From: an uncultured Burkholderiales bacterium
GTDB taxonomy: Bacteria > Pseudomonadota > Gammaproteobacteria > Burkholderiales > Burkholderiaceae_D
NCBI GenBank assembly: GCA_903836575.1
Contig: CAILRJ010000038.1
Location: 1-46,585 of the forward strand
Direction of reading: 5' to 3'
DNA: 46,585 nucleotides
Shown here one piece after another: positions 25,458-34,571 of this stretch. Position numbers and translations under genes: made by a program. Numbering within the stretch: the first letter of the stretch is position 1; each line of letters starts with the position of its first letter. The notes under the pieces are model-generated. The model did no database searches. It had not been told where the DNA came from and saw nothing but the letters and a program-made list of their open reading frames with translations.

Positions 25458-26819
25458 TTAGAGTACGTACCGTGACAAGTCTTCGTTGATGGCCAATGCA
25501 CCAAGTCTCTCGTCGACATAAGTTGCCGTGATATCGAACGTTTCACCCTTACGCCGGGTGGCATCGAACGACATGTCTTCGAGTAGTTTTTCCATCACCG
25601 TATAAAGACGGCGGGCACCGATATTTTCTGTTTTTTCATTGACCGAATAGGCGATTTCAGCCAGTCGGCGGACACCGTCATCAGTGAAGGTGACGGTCAG
25701 ATTTTCGGTCGCCAACAAGGCCTGATATTGCCGGGTCAGGCAGGCATCGGTCCCTGTCAGGATCCGTTCAAAGTCGGCGATTGACAGTGATTCGAGCTCG
25801 ACCCGGATCGGAAAACGCCCCTGTAATTCGGGAATGAGATCGGACGGTTTGGCAAGATGAAAGGCTCCGGAAGCGATAAACAGAATATGGTCGGTGCGAA
25901 TCATTCCATATTTGGTATTGACTGTTGTGCCTTCAACCAGTGGTAATAAGTCGCGCTGCACGCCGGCACGTGAGACTTCAGCACCGCCCGTTTCAGAACG
26001 GCTGGCAATTTTGTCGATTTCATCAAGGAATACGATCCCGTTCTGCTCGACATTATTGATTGCCTTCTGCTTTAGCTCGTCTTCATTAAGCAGTTTGCCG
26101 GCTTCCTCTTCGACCAGTAGCTTCAGTGCCTCCTTGATCTTGAGCTTGCGCGCTTTCTTGCGATTACCACTGACGCCGGAAAACATCGTCTTGATCTGCT
26201 CGGTCATTTCTTCCATGCCAGGCGGCGCCATGATCTCCATTTGTGGGCCGCTATCTGCCACTTCGATTTCAATCTCATGGTCGTCGAGGGATCCCTCGCG
26301 CAAGCGCTTGCGAAAGGTTTGCCGGGTCGTGCTGCCGGCTGCCGGCGTACCATCGGTCGCCACTGGCTGGATGCCGAAATCACGTGCCGGTGGCACCAGA
26401 ATATCGAGAACCCGTTCTTCGGCAGCCTCGCCGGCACGATCGCGGACCTTACGCATTTCGGATTCACGGGTCTGCTTGATGCCGATGTCGATGAGGTCGC
26501 GGATGATGGTGTCGACATCGCGGCCAACATAGCCGACTTCCGTGAATTTGGTCGCTTCGATTTTGATGAAAGGTGCGTCGGCAAGGCGAGCGAGCCGGCG
26601 TGCGATTTCAGTCTTGCCGACACCGGTCGGGCCGATCATGAGGATATTTTTCGGAGTAATTTCATGACGCAGCGGTTCGGCAACTTGCTGGCGGCGCCAG
26701 CGATTGCGCAACGCGATGGCAACCGCACGTTTGGCATTTGCCTGGCCAACTACGTGCTTGTCGAGTTCAGTCACAATTTCTTGCGGAGTCATGTTCATTA
26801 GCGTAGGGGTAGCGGTCAT
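25458..26819 (-). CDS. hslU: HslU ATPase subunit of the HslUV protease
   Basis: This 453-residue AAA+ unfoldase feeds substrates to the HslV peptidase. Walker A reads GPTGVGKT at about 63-70 and Walker B FLDEIDKI at about 268-275. The intermediate domain lies between them, and the sensor and C-terminal helices follow, ending EDLSRYVL; the C-terminal tail of HslU inserts between HslV subunits. It opens with [16 protein letters not shown]. The ATG at 26819 overlaps the hslV stop by three bases (ATGA). Methionines at residues 8 and 10 are alternative starts. Confidence 0.97.
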   Translation of the reverse strand: MTATPTLMNMTPQEIVTELDKHVVGQANAKRAVAIALRNRWRRQQVAEPLRHEITPKNILMIGPTGVGKTEIARRLARLADAPFIKIEATKFTEVGYVGRDVDTIIRDLIDIGIKQTRESEMRKVRDRAGEAAEERVLDILVPPARDFGIQPVATDGTPAAGSTTRQTFRKRLREGSLDDHEIEIEVADSGPQMEIMAPPGMEEMTEQIKTMFSGVSGNRKKARKLKIKEALKLLVEEEAGKLLNEDELKQKAINNVEQNGIVFLDEIDKIASRSETGGAEVSRAGVQRDLLPLVEGTTVNTKYGMIRTDHILFIASGAFHLAKPSDLIPELQGRFPIRVELESLSIADFERILTGTDACLTRQYQALLATENLTVTFTDDGVRRLAEIAYSVNEKTENIGARRLYTVMEKLLEDMSFDATRRKGETFDITATYVDERLGALAINEDLSRYVL

Positions 26820-27352
26820 TCCAGCGTCTCGATCGTTTGGGAAAGGTTAGTGTAAATACATAGTTCACCGGCGATCGTCAGTGATTTCCGGACGATATCG
26901 GCGGGGGACAAGTCTGTATTTTCCTGCAGTGCCTTGGCAGCGGATTGCGCAAACGCACCGCCCGAGCCAATGGATCCGATGCCGTCTTCAGGTTCCAGTA
27001 CATCGCCATTGCCGGTGATGACCAACGTGGTTTCATGATCGGCCACCAGCAGCATCGCTTCGAGGCGTCGCAACATGCGGTCAGTGCGCCAGTTTTTTGC
27101 CAGTTCGACCGAGGCCCGCATCAAATTGCCTTGGTATTTTTCGAGTTTGGCTTCGAACAGTTCTATCAGGGTGAATGCGTCTGCGGTTCCACCAGCAAAT
27201 CCGGCCAGCACTTTGCCGTTATACAGCTTGCGTACCTTGCGAGCGGTGCCTTTCATGACGATATTGCCGAGAGTAACCTGACCATCTCCTCCCAGCGCGA
27301 CAAGGTTGCCGCGTCGCACTGAAAGGATTGTCGTTCCGTGAAATTGTTCCAT
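26816..27352 (-). CDS. hslV: HslV peptidase subunit
   Basis: This is a 178-residue proteasome-like threonine peptidase. The predicted propeptide is six residues and the nucleophile is Thr7, at the start of TTILSVRRG. The GGDGQVTLG and [12 protein letters not shown] segments are diagnostic. It forms the HslUV complex with the overlapping hslU product and degrades damaged or regulatory proteins. AAAGG precedes the ATG. A sigma-32-like promoter lies about 70 bases upstream, consistent with heat-shock control known for hslVU. Confidence 0.97.
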   Translation of the reverse strand: MEQFHGTTILSVRRGNLVALGGDGQVTLGNIVMKGTARKVRKLYNGKVLAGFAGGTADAFTLIELFEAKLEKYQGNLMRASVELAKNWRTDRMLRRLEAMLLVADHETTLVITGNGDVLEPEDGIGSIGSGGAFAQSAAKALQENTDLSPADIVRKSLTIAGELCIYTNLSQTIETLE

Positions 27353-27419
27353 GCCTACCTTTCAAAAGTCGTGTGCAGCAACTGGCCGGGACCAAGCCGG
27401 GTCACTACGTTAGCTTCAA

Positions 27420-27447
27420 AAATGGGGCTGGAGCGGTCGATTGCAAG
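27420..27447 (-). promoter_or_regulatory. Sigma-32-type heat-shock promoter of hslVU
   Basis: On the minus strand CTTGCAA (27447-27441) and CCCCATTT (27427-27420) are separated by 13 bases. The heat-shock consensus is CTTGAAA, 11-16 bases, CCCCATNT. The -10 matches at every defined position and the -35 differs at one. It lies in the 113-base gap between the STAS gene and hslV, giving a predicted leader of about 60 bases. Confidence 0.78.
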
Positions 27448-27465
27448 GCTGGGGCGCTGCAGCGG

Positions 27466-28875
27466 TTATTCTTTGCGTGGCGTGATGCGAGCGATTTCGC
27501 GCAGACCCATGACATTGAACAGAGCTGTGACCAGTTGGTTGACATTGTGTAGCTCGATCACACGGTCGTTCGCGACCAGCGGTGCCAGGCAGCTGAGCAG
27601 TTGACCTGCTGCACTGAAATCGACGCGTGCAAGATGTTTGCAATCGATGATTGCGGGATTGTGCAGGCCGGCGAACAGGGTAATCTTGTTGATTAGATCG
27701 GATTTGCCATCGACTAAGATTGGCATCAGAAAAACGTTTTCTGGTATCAGTGGTTGGTTGGTTGTCATCGCGGGTGCCGCGGGTGGGGCGACGAAAGCCG
27801 GTGGCGAGACTTCGAACGTTATGCAGTAATCGATACTGGTGTCTTCAAAGTCCTGTTTCCTGTTTTGTAATTGCAGTAGTTCCAGCAGCAGTAGCCAATC
27901 GGCTTCGTTGACACCACGGCTGCCCGTTTCACACGTTGCGCGTACACGGTCCGAAAATTGTCTGGCATGGCTTAGTGCAACGACGCAATCTGCTTGCCGC
28001 AATTGTTTCAGTGTCTCAAGCAACAGACGGCAGCCTTCGCTGGTGATGGTTGCCAGACCGGTGAAGTCGAGTTTTATTTGCGTGTGACCATTGGCTAGTT
28101 GTTGGATCCGTTCGAGCTGCTTTTGAATGGAGGCATCAAGATTTCCTGATAGCGTTATGGGAGCGCTGGCAGCCTGGGATGCGACAACAGAATCGGATTC
28201 CCCCTGCACAGTGTCAATCCAGGTCGGCGGCGAGCGCTCGAATTTTTTCGCGAAGTCGGCTGCTAGTTTTTCGAATGCGGTTTGGCGCCCGGTAATTTGA
28301 TACAGATCGAAGAGCATGGCCCATACGGTCCGTGATCCGTCTCCGGACTGATCCTCTTCTATCGCATCAAGCAACATGCTCTCGACGATCTCGTTTTGGT
28401 CATTGGCAAATAAAATCGCGGCTTCTTCAATGATCGGCGCGGTTTCAGAAAATGGTAGTTCAATTTTATGGAGACCTACGTCACCGCCGAGCATGAAGTC
28501 TGTCGACATGGCCAGTCCGGGCAGCGTATCGAGAAATGCGTCGCTAGTGACTTGTTGCGGGACGCTGCTCGAGCCAGCCGGCATATTTTTAGGCAGATCA
28601 GAGGATTGCCTGGCCAGAATGCTTTGCGGGCCTGACGTTGTCCCGGGAGGGCGCGTCAGTTCGTACGACATTTCACTTTCTATTGCGTCAATTTTTAGTG
28701 CTGTTTTGCGTGCGGCATCTCTTTGTACGCCTTGAGAACTTGCTGTGCGTTCGGCAGTAATTGCCGAATCAACGTGAACTGCCGCATCGCCTCGCTTTCG
28801 CCGGGGCGCGTCGATTTCCGAGAGCGGAGAAACCTCTCGGTGATTTTTTTTGCCTAGAAATGAAAAAAAACCCAC
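27466..28875 (-). CDS. STAS-domain protein of unknown function
   Basis: This is a 469-residue protein without signal peptide or membrane segments. The first 110 residues look disordered. A helical part follows (about 145-215; AAILFANDQNEIVESMLLDA, then ITGRQTAFEKLAADFAKKF) that resembles the short helical repeat seen at the C-terminus of FimV-type proteins. Two STAS-like domains are visible: about 238-325 (IKLDFTGLATITSEGCRLLLE) and 375-465 (AIIDCKHLARVDFSAAGQLLS). STAS domains usually bind partner proteins or nucleotides in regulation. A serine in the second copy (DFSAAG) is a possible phosphorylation site. It lies between hslVU and dksA on the same strand; the role is unknown. Confidence 0.75.
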   Translation of the reverse strand: MGFFSFLGKKNHREVSPLSEIDAPRRKRGDAAVHVDSAITAERTASSQGVQRDAARKTALKIDAIESEMSYELTRPPGTTSGPQSILARQSSDLPKNMPAGSSSVPQQVTSDAFLDTLPGLAMSTDFMLGGDVGLHKIELPFSETAPIIEEAAILFANDQNEIVESMLLDAIEEDQSGDGSRTVWAMLFDLYQITGRQTAFEKLAADFAKKFERSPPTWIDTVQGESDSVVASQAASAPITLSGNLDASIQKQLERIQQLANGHTQIKLDFTGLATITSEGCRLLLETLKQLRQADCVVALSHARQFSDRVRATCETGSRGVNEADWLLLLELLQLQNRKQDFEDTSIDYCITFEVSPPAFVAPPAAPAMTTNQPLIPENVFLMPILVDGKSDLINKITLFAGLHNPAIIDCKHLARVDFSAAGQLLSCLAPLVANDRVIELHNVNQLVTALFNVMGLREIARITPRKE

Positions 28876-29068
28876 GGCACTCCTGAAATGTTAATCAGCT
28901 GCAAAACGTTGTGAAAGTGCACGCCTGAGTGGTTTATCCGTCGCCTAAGTCCGCCTCTGATCGTGCGCCGCTTATTTCTCTTACGTCATTTTGGTGGCTT
29001 TGCCGCAGTTGCCGCTCAGCTGCGCACCTACATGCGTGTCAGAAGATCCTGTGCGGCCTTGCCGTGAC

Positions 29069-29524
29069 TTAGTCACCATAAAGCTTTTGTTTTAATTCGC
29101 GTCGTTGCTGCGCTTCAAGTGACAGTGTCGCGGTTGGTCTTGCCAGCAAGCGCGGAATACCAATCGGTTCACCGGTTTCTTCGCACCAGCCATATTCTCC
29201 GCTATCTATGATGCCTATTGATTGCTGTACTTTTTTTAGCAGTTTGCGTTCACGGTCGCGTGTACGCAGTTCCAGCGCATGTTCCTCTTCAATCGTCGCA
29301 CGATCTGCCGGATCAGGAACCAGCACGGTTTCGCGCAAGTGCTCCGTAGTTTCGCCTGCGTTTTTAAGCAGATCTTTTTCGAGTTGCTGCAAACGAGCCT
29401 TGAAAAAAGCCAACTGCGCTTCATTCATGTAATCCTTCTCGCTCATCTTGAGCAATTGCTCTTCGGTCATCAGAGCACCGTCGGAGGACACAGAAGAATT
29501 TGTTTTGGTTGTTTTGGTTGCCAC
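29069..29524 (-). CDS. dksA: RNA polymerase-binding transcription factor DksA, zinc-cysteine-poor variant
   Basis: This is a 151-residue DksA that binds the RNA polymerase secondary channel and, with ppGpp, adjusts rRNA and amino-acid promoters. The coiled coil spans about 34-110 and carries the DPADRATIEEE tip, which supplies the two critical acidic residues (D-x-x-D/A type). The C-terminal zinc-finger region reads YGWCEETGEPIGIPRLLARP then TLSLEAQQRRE. Of the four cysteines of classical DksA only the first remains; the others are Thr, Ser and Ala. Such C-T-S-A forms are known among alpha- and betaproteobacteria. The start is a GTG at 29524. Upstream lies a COG0523 metal GTPase. Confidence 0.92.
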   Translation of the reverse strand: MATKTTKTNSSVSSDGALMTEEQLLKMSEKDYMNEAQLAFFKARLQQLEKDLLKNAGETTEHLRETVLVPDPADRATIEEEHALELRTRDRERKLLKKVQQSIGIIDSGEYGWCEETGEPIGIPRLLARPTATLSLEAQQRRELKQKLYGD

Positions 29525-29816
29525 TTCGGTTACTTTCGAGACTGCAGTTCGTTGGATATTACCCTCAAATCTAGCGCTGGCATTGTTAATGCGCAGAGGT
29601 GTGCCGGATCGGGGTGCTTTGGCTCTGAAGCGCTCTGTTGCAACTAGCTGGTATATCTGGGTGATGCAGCACGTGATCAGAAGAGCGCCATGCCGTTACT
29701 GTTCATGACGGTTTGCCCCGGGGATTGCCGCTTACATCACCTCTGGCCGACCTTTGCAGCATCAGCGACCAACTCGATTGCTGACCGCCAAGTTCGAGAC
29801 AACTGTCTTTGACAGT
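29525..29816. other. Intergenic region between dksA and the COG0523 GTPase
   Basis: This 292-base gap contains no recognisable gene. It must hold the dksA promoter on the minus strand, but I found no element pair with good spacing. Near its GTPase end a seven-base inverted repeat, AACTGTC (29801-29807) and GACAGTT (29811-29817), touches the GTPase stop codon; it has no T run and is not called as a terminator. I did not see a convincing Zur box. Confidence 0.4.
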
Positions 29817-30848
29817 TTATACCAAACACTGTTCCAGGCCGTGAATAAAAATTTCTTCGGGTAAGTTTTTACCGATAAAAACCAACTTGCTTTCCCGTTT
29901 TTCGGTATCTCCCCATCGTGCACCTATGTCGCTCCCCATGATTTGATGTACGCCTTGAAACAACACTTTTCGATCTGCGCCATCCATGGCTAAAACGCCC
30001 TTGTAGCGCAGCATGCGTGGACCATAAACCTGAACCAGTCCGCCAAGGAAGTCATCAAGTCGTGCCGTATCGAAGGGGCGCAAGCTTTTGAACACAAACG
30101 CCTTGATATCATCTGTGTGGCTTGGATGATGGTGGTCGTGGCCTGCATGCTCATTGCAATCTTGATCGTGATCGTGTTCGTGGTCACTTTCCTCGCTCAG
30201 GAATGCCGGATCGATATCGAGCTTGTCATTGAGATTGAAGCCCCGAATGTCAAGGATGTCGCCGATCGGGGTCATGCCGAAGGCACTTTTTCCGATTGCC
30301 GCACGCGGGTTGATACGCTGTATGCGCGTGGTTAATCGTTGCATCGCCTCATCGGTGACCAGATCGCTTTTGGAAATCAAGATCCGATCAGCGAAGCCGA
30401 TCTGGCGCTGTGCTTCTTCGTGATCGTCGAGTTGCTGCATGGCGTGGTTGGCATCAACGACCGTGATGACTGCATCGAGCATGTACTGGCTGGCGACTGC
30501 ATCATCGATGAAAAAGGTCTGTGCGACGGGACCGGGGTTGGCTAGTCCGGTTGTTTCTATGACTAGCCGGTCAAATTGTAATTCGCCGGCGTCACGACGT
30601 GCTGCCAGCGCGGTCAGACCGACGATCAGGTCGCCGCGTACCGTGCAGCAAATACAGCCATTATTCATTTCGATAATCTGTTCGGTGCTGTCCTGCACCA
30701 GGATTTCATTATCAATATTTTCAGGGCCGAATTCGTTTTCGATGACGGCAATACGAAAACCGTGTGGCTCCTGCAGGATACGATTGAGTAGCGTCGTTTT
30801 GCCGGCACCAAGAAACCCGGTCAGGATGGTTGTAGGAATGAGAGCCAT
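29817..30848 (-). CDS. COG0523/CobW-family metal-chaperone GTPase
   Basis: This is a 343-residue G3E-family GTPase. Walker A is GFLGAGKTTLL at about 11-21, the metal-binding CxCC motif is CICC (65-68), and guanine recognition (SKSD) and the CobW C-terminal domain follow. Between about 220 and 248 lies a His/Asp-rich run (HEHDHDQDC, then HAGHDHHHPSH) suited to zinc or other transition metals. The family supplies metals to client proteins; many members are induced by zinc limitation. The specific metal is not identifiable by sequence. GGAA precedes the ATG by seven bases. Its position next to a DksA that has lost most zinc ligands is notable. Confidence 0.87.
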   Translation of the reverse strand: MALIPTTILTGFLGAGKTTLLNRILQEPHGFRIAVIENEFGPENIDNEILVQDSTEQIIEMNNGCICCTVRGDLIVGLTALAARRDAGELQFDRLVIETTGLANPGPVAQTFFIDDAVASQYMLDAVITVVDANHAMQQLDDHEEAQRQIGFADRILISKSDLVTDEAMQRLTTRIQRINPRAAIGKSAFGMTPIGDILDIRGFNLNDKLDIDPAFLSEESDHEHDHDQDCNEHAGHDHHHPSHTDDIKAFVFKSLRPFDTARLDDFLGGLVQVYGPRMLRYKGVLAMDGADRKVLFQGVHQIMGSDIGARWGDTEKRESKLVFIGKNLPEEIFIHGLEQCLV

Positions 30849-30963
30849 GAATCAGTTCCGTGCGCGTGAGCGTTCAAAAGTTGTGGGTGTTGAAATGGGG
30901 GCATTTTCCAAATTTCCAATGGCCGACCAGTGCATGGTCATGTTGAAGTCTGACCTGCCCATT

Positions 30964-31920
30964 TCAGGATTTTTTCCTGGCGCGGGGATGCGCCGCATCG
31001 TACACCTGCGCTAGCCGCTGGAAATCCAGCGCAGTATAAACTTGGGTTGAGGTGATTGTGGCGTGGCCCAGCATTTCCTGAACCGCACGTAAGTCCCCTG
31101 AGGATTGCAGTACATGCGAAGCAAACGAGTGACGCAACACATGAGGATGCACGTTGGCAGGTATTCCGGTCCTGATGGCATGTGCTTTCAGTCGTAGCTG
31201 GATCAGTCGCACCGAGATGCGACTGCCGCGGGTACTTAGAAAGAGCGCATCGGGATCCGCATTGGCGACCGAACACCGCATGGTCAGCCAGTTTTCAATG
31301 GCCGACAGCGCAGCGCGGCCAACCGGAACGCTGCGCATCTTGTTGCCTTTGCCTGTCACGATGACCTCTGCGCCAGCAATATCTATCCATCCTGCAGATT
31401 GGTGGTGGATATTTTTTGTGTGACGAATGTCGAGTGCCGCCAGTTCGGAGACCCGCAAACCACTTGAGTAAAGCAATTCGAACATCGCGTGATCGCAACT
31501 GCGTTGCATCGTCTGCGCGACATCCGTGTCAGCTTCGTCTGAAACCAGTCGCACGGCGTCATCAGTAGAAAGTGCTTTTGGTAGTGGTGCACCTCGCCTT
31601 GGTGCCTTCACGCCATCAACTGGATTAACGCGCACCGTATCCTGTTCGGCTAGCCAGCTAAAAAATCCACGCCAGGCCGATAGCTTGCGTGCGATGGAGC
31701 GCGGGTCGAGACCACGTGCGTGCATTTGTGATGTGAACCGACGTATCTGCAGCGACGTGAGTGTCTTTAGTCCACATTGTGGTTCCAGCGTTGCTGCCAT
31801 TGCGGACAGTTCAGCCAAGTCTCTACGGTAATTGCTGATCGTCAACGGCGCCAGATGTCGCAAGTTTTTCAGCGTATCCAGATAGGTTTGAACCAGCTGT
31901 TCCGATGTAAGTGTGTCCAT
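30964..31920 (-). CDS. xerC: Tyrosine recombinase XerC
   Basis: This is a 318-residue site-specific recombinase. It has an N-terminal SAM-like core-binding domain (about 1-95, LAPLTISNYRRDL) and a C-terminal catalytic domain. The catalytic residues are seen in SSGLRVSEL (Arg), HVLRHSFASH (His and Arg), LGHATI (His) and the nucleophile region TQVYTAL (Tyr). With XerD it resolves chromosome dimers at dif. The gene follows DUF484 with a 13-base gap, the common betaproteobacterial order. An inserted stretch with NIHHQSAGW near residue 165-175 slightly lengthens the catalytic domain. No dif site was recognised in the window. Confidence 0.95.
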   Translation of the reverse strand: MDTLTSEQLVQTYLDTLKNLRHLAPLTISNYRRDLAELSAMAATLEPQCGLKTLTSLQIRRFTSQMHARGLDPRSIARKLSAWRGFFSWLAEQDTVRVNPVDGVKAPRRGAPLPKALSTDDAVRLVSDEADTDVAQTMQRSCDHAMFELLYSSGLRVSELAALDIRHTKNIHHQSAGWIDIAGAEVIVTGKGNKMRSVPVGRAALSAIENWLTMRCSVANADPDALFLSTRGSRISVRLIQLRLKAHAIRTGIPANVHPHVLRHSFASHVLQSSGDLRAVQEMLGHATITSTQVYTALDFQRLAQVYDAAHPRARKKS

Positions 31921-31933
31921 CCGGAGTGCTTGC

Positions 31934-32602
31934 CTATTTCAGAAGGCAAGTCAGTGCTGCGCTTGATGTGGTGCCAATATTCACAAGAAAGTCGGTTGCC
32001 ATGTCAGCGGCAAAGCGCTGCGGATCTGCCGAGCCCAGTACCAGCATGCCAAACACACCCGGTGCTGCACCAACCCGCAAAGGCAACATCGCTATTGACT
32101 GAATGGTCGGGCCGTCATCGAACCATGTCGCGGCTTCATATTCATTATTCCAGCCGCAGAAAGGCGCATGGAGACTGCCGGCAAAGAGACGAACATCTTC
32201 CGATACCGGAGCGGCATACCAAGTGTGGGAAAAGTCAGGGGCGGCCTGCCAGATTCGGAGTGCAGCGTGCGGCACGGAGAAGATGGTCTTGAGTCCATAA
32301 ACCAGCGCATGCGGCAAGTCCGTATCGCCACGTGCCAGTAACAAGTCACGCGTCCAGTGCTGAAACTTTTCTGCGATTGCGTGATTCTCCTGCGCAAGGC
32401 GCGTCAGTTCGGCGAGTCGCATCTCCATGGTTTTGACTTTTTGCCGAAGTATTTCCATTTGCCGTTCTTGCAGCGACAGCGTGCGGCCGCCCAATGCACT
32501 GCTCAATTTGATTTTTCCGAGCAGTTCGGCATGTTCTTCAAAGAATTGCGGCGTCTGTTCTAGGTATGCAGCGATGGCGTCTGCATCAAGTTGGAATGTC
32601 AT
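31934..32602 (-). CDS. DUF484 family protein, GAF-like
   Basis: This is a 222-residue cytoplasmic protein. It opens with a short helical motif (about 8-35, AYLEQTPQFFEEHAELLGKI), typical of DUF484. A coiled-coil part (about 44-80) follows, then a GAF-like domain (about 85-220) with FGMLVLGSADPQRF. The function of the family is unknown, but it is often encoded between dapF and xerC and may link to recombination or cell division. Here the dapF neighbour is displaced by the Sel1-repeat gene. Confidence 0.85.
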   Translation of the reverse strand: MTFQLDADAIAAYLEQTPQFFEEHAELLGKIKLSSALGGRTLSLQERQMEILRQKVKTMEMRLAELTRLAQENHAIAEKFQHWTRDLLLARGDTDLPHALVYGLKTIFSVPHAALRIWQAAPDFSHTWYAAPVSEDVRLFAGSLHAPFCGWNNEYEAATWFDDGPTIQSIAMLPLRVGAAPGVFGMLVLGSADPQRFAADMATDFLVNIGTTSSAALTCLLK

Positions 32603-32999
32603 GGGGTCGCGATCTTATGAAAGTCTCGCTGCGCCTCCACTCGTCGCTTCGAGCGGAAGGGCGCCTGCGAAAGGATGTGGGAAGTTTAACCGACATCCGA
32701 GGGCTGGATTCGCGAGTTGGGTTCAGGTGATGAAAGTAGCGTACGTGGAGCACCTGCTTATTTTCTCGTCACTTTTGCCGGATGGTCAGCGCGCGCCAAA
32801 GTTCGGCCGCAATAACGGCATCGTCCAGGCGATGGTCGCCAATCGCGGTAAGACATACCAAATAGCCACAGCAATTGTAATCAAATGATACGGGCGGCGT
32901 GGCATTTAAGACAACATTGATTTTAATCATGGTCTGGTCTGTGTTCGTGATTAATTCTTGCAACTAGGAATATAAATTAATCACAACCAAAAGTAAAAA
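32603..32999. other. Intergenic region between DUF484 and the Sel1-repeat gene
   Basis: This 397-base gap sits between divergently transcribed genes. Short frames occur on both strands (for example 32769-32963 minus, 64 codons with a TTG start), but none has a ribosome site or recognisable sequence. The last 120 bases before the Sel1 gene are AT-rich and contain several TAAT-type motifs plus a TATAAA at 32971-32976, possibly its promoter. No terminator or repeat was seen. Confidence 0.5.
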
Positions 33000-34568
33000 A
33001 TGGCAAATCGGGAAGAATTACTGGTTATACGTGCGGCGCGTGCCGGGCAGGCTCCCGCGCAACTTGCGCTAGGCAAGCGCTATTTGTTTGGCGGCGCAGG
33101 CTTGCCAAAAAGTGCGACGACTGCGTTGTACTGGCTGGATCGCGCTGCGCGTCAGCAGCAAGATGAAGCCTGGTTATTAATCGGTAGTCACATTCCATTT
33201 GAAGCCGCCTCGCGCGCCGCCCAACCTGCTTCACTGTGCGTTTGGTATGAAAGGGCATTTGACTCCGGTGTCTTGCAGGCGGGTTTGGTTCTGGCCAAAC
33301 TGGTACTGGCACAAACCGGTGATTGCACCAGCGATATCTTGCGCAAGAAGGCCTGGATGGCGTTGGAAGCCGTGGCACACGCAGGGTTCGGCGAAGCGCA
33401 ATGGTTGATGGCGCAGTTGATCGGACATGCCAATGGCTGCGATGGCACCGACCTGCGCGCGCTATCCAGTCATTCGTTTCATTCATCGATTCTGAAAATG
33501 CCAGTCAATGACAACGCAAAAAAAATTGTTCTGGAATGGACCGTGCGTGCAGCCGATGGTGGCGTAGCGCGAGCACAATATGCACTTGCCGAATATGCGT
33601 GGCACGCTGGTAATTACGATAATTTTTTACGATGGGCACTGCCATTAGCGCGTCAGGCGATAGTGCGAAGACAGTCGCGCTCCTTTTCTGATCCGTCGGA
33701 GGAGCCGGTTATCGACGAAGCATCATTGTTAGCGCATTGCTGTGAAGTGTTGATAGCAAGAGGTAATTTTGACCCGACGGAGCTTGAGTGCTTTCTCGAG
33801 GCTGCCGCAAGCGCTGGCGACCCCCGGTCATGCCTTGCACTCGGATTATGGTTCGGACGCATGGACTGCAACGGAACGCGTTTGACAGAAGTACGGGGTT
33901 TGGCCAATTACAAGAAAGCATTGCGCTGGCTGGTCGCTGCGGGAGAGCAGGGATTGGCAGAGGCTTGGTTTGCGACATCGCGGATCTACCTGAAGCCCGA
34001 GTTCTCGCAACGTAATCTGCTCGATTCAAATTATTACGTTCAGAAAGCCGCAGAAGCCGGCCACACGGTAGCGCAGCTGGAACTGGGCATGGCAGCATGG
34101 CGGAGTCGGCGCAATGACCAATCCAAGGATGTGGAAGCGGCTTTTTGGCTTCAAAAAGCGGCAGCGCAGGGGTGCGCGCAAGCGCAGCAACTGATTCAAA
34201 AAATTACTGATGTGACGGTCTGTGCAGCTTGGGCGCAGGCAGCTAGCAAACAATTGGCTTACGACAAAAATCGACCTGTTCCATTTCTGGTTGCGCGCCT
34301 TGAATTGGCCGTCATTTTCGGACTGTCGCGGGCCGAGGCACTGTTGCTTAACGTGAATGCTGCTGATTGTGGACATTGCCTGCTAATCGACATACGTGAT
34401 GTTCACCCCCGCAGCAAGCGGCGCCTGATCCTGATCGACTCCAATGAACAGCGGCAGGCGTTAAGTCGGATCGTCCGGTTGTTCGAAGATGTCGACTGTG
34501 GCCTCAAAGGCCCGGAAGGCAATTATCGGCAACGGCTGTATCGTCTCAGAGTGTTGGTGCCTGACTAG
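33000..34568 (+). CDS. Sel1-like repeat protein of unknown function
   Basis: This is a 522-residue protein with no signal peptide, built largely of helical Sel1-type (TPR-like) repeats. Units can be recognised at about 19-52 (AQLALGKRYLFGGA, then ALYWLDRAA), around 195-220, and clearly at about 278-400 (CLALGLWFGRM, ALRWLVAAGEQG, AQLELGMAAW, AAFWLQKAAAQGCAQAQ). The last 100 residues form a different alpha/beta domain of no recognised family. Such repeats are protein-interaction scaffolds. No clear Shine-Dalgarno motif precedes the ATG. The gene is convergent with dapF (three bases between stops) and breaks the usual dapF-DUF484-xerC cluster, suggesting a lineage-specific insertion. Confidence 0.72.
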   Translation: MANREELLVIRAARAGQAPAQLALGKRYLFGGAGLPKSATTALYWLDRAARQQQDEAWLLIGSHIPFEAASRAAQPASLCVWYERAFDSGVLQAGLVLAKLVLAQTGDCTSDILRKKAWMALEAVAHAGFGEAQWLMAQLIGHANGCDGTDLRALSSHSFHSSILKMPVNDNAKKIVLEWTVRAADGGVARAQYALAEYAWHAGNYDNFLRWALPLARQAIVRRQSRSFSDPSEEPVIDEASLLAHCCEVLIARGNFDPTELECFLEAAASAGDPRSCLALGLWFGRMDCNGTRLTEVRGLANYKKALRWLVAAGEQGLAEAWFATSRIYLKPEFSQRNLLDSNYYVQKAAEAGHTVAQLELGMAAWRSRRNDQSKDVEAAFWLQKAAAQGCAQAQQLIQKITDVTVCAAWAQAASKQLAYDKNRPVPFLVARLELAVIFGLSRAEALLLNVNAADCGHCLLIDIRDVHPRSKRRLILIDSNEQRQALSRIVRLFEDVDCGLKGPEGNYRQRLYRLRVLVPD

Positions 34569-34571
34569 TTT

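Noticed and set aside
29801-29817. Inverted repeat as terminator of the COG0523 GTPase gene
   Set aside because: There is no T run on the minus strand and the repeat overlaps the stop codon.
32427-32888. Plus-strand frame of 153 codons across the DUF484 start and intergenic region
   Set aside because: It is antisense to DUF484 for much of its length, has no ribosome site and no recognisable sequence.
32769-32963. Minus-strand 64-codon frame in the gap before the Sel1-repeat gene
   Set aside because: It has a TTG start with no Shine-Dalgarno motif and no family resemblance; too weak to call.
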